Shown: positions 62,117-64,000 of the stretch, one piece after another
Layout: each line of letters begins with the position of its first letter
Position numbering within the stretch: position 1 is the stretch's first letter
DNA from: Borrelia sp. HM
GTDB lineage: Bacteria > Spirochaetota > Spirochaetia > Borreliales > Borreliaceae
Direction: 5' to 3'
Assembly (NCBI RefSeq): GCF_019669085.1
Contig: NZ_AP024401.1
Location: forward strand, 558,001-622,000
DNA length: 64,000 bases
Notes under the pieces: generated by a model
Told to the model about the DNA's origin: nothing
The model's input: the letters and a program-made list of their open reading frames with translations, nothing else
The model's database searches: none
Made by a program: the position numbers and the translations under genes

Positions 62117-64000
62117 CTATTTTGTTTTAAACTGATTTGTATTTATATTAATTTCTGTAATGTGATTTGAGTTTGTTGTTCCAAAAGCCTTTATACTTTC
62201 AACTGTTTCTATTAGTTTCTTGATTTCTTCTTTTAATCCTTTCATTGAGTTTGAAACTGTTATGTTAATTTCTTCTAGGAAAGAAACTGTATTTATTATT
62301 TCTTTGTTGCCTCTAAATATTTCATTTGAACCTATTTTTACTTCATATGTTATTTCTCTCATTGTGTTTAAAGCTTTTAAAATTTCTTGACTTCCAATTG
62401 ATTGTTCTTGCATAGTATGATTTATTTCTTCTATAACTTGAACTACTAGATTGATTGAATTGAATATTTGATTGAAGGCTTTGTTTGTTAATTCTGAAGT
62501 TTTTACTGTTTGATTGATTGATTCCATTATTTCATTTATTGATGCTGCAACCGATTCTGATTGTGAAGTAGCTTGTTCTGCAAGATCTTTAATTTCTTCT
62601 GCAACGATTGCAAAACCTTTTCCCGCTTCTCCAGCATGAGATGCCTCAATAGCAGCATTCATTGATAGTAAATTGGTTTGGCTGGCAATAGATGATATTA
62701 ATGAATTGGCTTCTTGAAGTCTTGTTGAATTTTTATAAATTTCTTTAATTTGCATTATAATTTCTTCTTGTTTTTTTCTACCATCATCAGAAAACATTTT
62801 AAGCTCTTCTGTACTTTTTGCAGCTTTTTGTGTTATTTCTGTTACTGATTGTATGCTGCCTATCATTTCTTCAATAGCTGAGGATGATTCTTCAACGCTT
62901 GCAGCTTGAGTTTCAATTGAATTGTCAAGTGATGTGATGTTTTTAGATAAATTTTCTATTGTGTTTGTTGTATTTGAAATAAATTCGACTTGCTTTTCTA
63001 CTTCTCCTTGTGTTTTTTCTATATATTTATTTGAGTTTGTTATTGTGTCATAAGCTTTGTTTATTTCATTAAAGAGTATGTCCCCATTATCTTTTAGTAG
63101 TTTTACCCTGCCTTGTAGTGAGTTTATTACATTTTTTAGGTTTTCAATAAAATATCCAAAATAATTTATTGTAGCACTTATTGAGTCTTTTCCTTGTGAT
63201 TCAATTTTTATGGTCAAGTCTCCTTCTTTTACTTTTGGAATAACTTCATTAAGCTTTTCTATTTTTGATATGATTAATTTTTTAATTGTTATTATCATTA
63301 TTAATATAAATATTATTATAAGGAGGATTATTATTGTTATTGTTATCAATTTGATACTATTAAGCTCATTTGAAAATATATTATCATAGTTCATTTGTAT
63401 TGCTAAATACCAAGATGAAGATATAAGCCTTGCTATGGAAATAATATTATTATTGTAGCTAATATTATAATTACTTTTTTTGTCATTTATTGCAGTCAGC
63501 AATGGGGTTGTTATTTTTATATTGTTTTTAAATAGGCTATTTATTGATAATTTTATAGGTTTAAGTGTTTCTTCATTTTGTTCACCAAAGATGTCTCCTT
63601 GATTGTTGATTGCATATATTTTAAAGTAGTGAGAACTTGCATAATGACCTCCCCCTTTTCCTATTAAAGATCTTTCTAATAGCATAAATATATTTTTTCT
63701 TAGTTGCCTTATATGTTCTAATATGTCTACATATAATATCATATATCCATCGCTATTTATGATAAGATCTTTTTTCACTATGATATTTTCATTATTTAAA
63801 TTATCTTGTATTTGTTGAGGAACTTTATAAAACATTGGTATATAGGATTTATTATTTATTATTGTTAAATCTTGACTTAGTGTGAATGTACTATAATTGT
63901 TTTCATTATTAATTGCTTTAATTTTTTTTAAATCTATGTAAGTATTTAATCTTTTATCATTACTTGAATATAATATTTTTCCGTTTTTATTTGTATACTC
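62117..64000 (-). CDS. mcp: Methyl-accepting chemotaxis protein, 5' end outside the window
   Basis: A transmembrane chemoreceptor. The frame stays open to position 64000, so the true start lies beyond the window; an ATG at 63835 is internal. Visible are the end of a periplasmic sensor domain of Cache type, a membrane span (about 63235-63350, [20 protein letters not shown]), a HAMP-like segment, and the cytoplasmic signalling helices. The tip [20 protein letters not shown] with [20 protein letters not shown] keeps the trimer and CheA/CheW contacts. The ligand is unknown. It is probably the BB_0596 counterpart and first of a unit with the RnfE-like gene and argS. Confidence 0.93.
   Translation of the reverse strand, partial: EYTNKNGKILYSSNDKRLNTYIDLKKIKAINNENNYSTFTLSQDLTIINNKSYIPMFYKVPQQIQDNLNNENIIVKKDLIINSDGYMILYVDILEHIRQLRKNIFMLLERSLIGKGGGHYASSHYFKIYAINNQGDIFGEQNEETLKPIKLSINSLFKNNIKITTPLLTAINDKKSNYNISYNNNIISIARLISSSWYLAIQMNYDNIFSNELNSIKLITITIIILLIIIFILIMIITIKKLIISKIEKLNEVIPKVKEGDLTIKIESQGKDSISATINYFGYFIENLKNVINSLQGRVKLLKDNGDILFNEINKAYDTITNSNKYIEKTQGEVEKQVEFISNTTNTIENLSKNITSLDNSIETQAASVEESSSAIEEMIGSIQSVTEITQKAAKSTEELKMFSDDGRKKQEEIIMQIKEIYKNSTRLQEANSLISSIASQTNLLSMNAAIEASHAGEAGKGFAIVAEEIKDLAEQATSQSESVAASINEIMESINQTVKTSELTNKAFNQIFNSINLVVQVIEEINHTMQEQSIGSQEILKALNTMREITYEVKIGSNEIFRGNKEIINTVSFLEEINITVSNSMKGLKEEIKKLIETVESIKAFGTTNSNHITEININTNQFKTK

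Noticed and set aside
63835-63835. ATG at 63835 as the start of the chemoreceptor gene
   Set aside because: The frame continues open to the window end with normal coding character, and a receptor without its full sensor and first membrane span would be unusual.
1-64000. Mobile elements, CRISPR arrays, rRNA or a replication origin
   Set aside because: No transposase or integrase frame, no spaced direct repeats, no rRNA-like stretch, and no dnaA/gyrB or DnaA-box cluster were seen.

Overview
The window is about 28% G+C, rich in A/T homopolymers, and reads as a piece of a Borrelia (spirochaete) chromosome. The gene order matches what I remember of Borrelia burgdorferi B31 from about BB_0540 (fusA) to BB_0596 (mcp). 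Several Lyme-group genes expected in this stretch are missing: nothing sits between metG and pta, where B31 has pfs-2/bgp, and nothing between pyrG and dnaE, where B31 has an mcp. This suggests a relapsing-fever-group species; that is inference. I see no insertion sequence, prophage, CRISPR array or rRNA. There is one tRNA gene.

Layout. 1-4.1 kb: 5' end of fusA (minus strand), a small KTSC-domain gene with a strong terminator, two exported barrel-like proteins and a TPR lipoprotein. 4.3-6.9 kb: prs and an FGGY sugar kinase. 6.9-12.1 kb: a six-gene minus-strand operon, cheY1, fliS, a FlgN-like gene, polA, coaE and a SPOR protein, mixing flagellar, replication and envelope functions. 12.5-14.5 kb: ligA, convergent with a coiled-coil exported protein. 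16.4-19.5 kb: three overlapping or adjacent genes that I read as a degenerate molybdenum-hydroxylase (xanthine dehydrogenase/CO dehydrogenase-type) large, small and medium subunit set. 19.7-22.3 kb: ptsH-ptsI-crr, the general PTS proteins, ending in a bidirectional terminator shared with htpG. 24.2-27.2 kb: gnd and two exported barrel-like proteins. 27.7-34.1 kb: chemotaxis operon cheW-STAS-cheA-cheB-MCP-like-cheY. 34.1-38.3 kb: an M20 dipeptidase, tRNA-Leu(CAA), pyrH and an ABC exporter pair. 38.5-46.5 kb: pyrG, dnaE, a YggT-like protein and recG. 46.5-51.4 kb: a VanY-type peptidase, a MATE exporter, murD and a FemAB transferase (peptidoglycan theme). 51.4-57.7 kb: metG, pta, rsmA, a ComEC-like membrane protein without nuclease domain, a large AT palindrome and a CPBP protease. 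57.8-64 kb: acyl-CoA ligase, then argS, an orphan RnfE/NqrD-like membrane protein and a methyl-accepting chemotaxis protein cut by the window end.

The most interesting points are two apparent redox relics. The three-gene cassette at 16.36-19.54 kb keeps the overall pattern of a molybdenum hydroxylase, and the small subunit keeps one C-x2-C-x30-C-x-C iron-sulfur motif, but the ferredoxin-type cysteines and FAD glycines are lost. The 61.5-62.1 kb membrane protein resembles RnfE/NqrD with both conserved cysteines replaced. Both fit an organism reported to live without iron and to lack molybdopterin enzymes, yet the reading frames are intact, which points to reuse rather than decay. Family assignments were made by eye and need profile searches.
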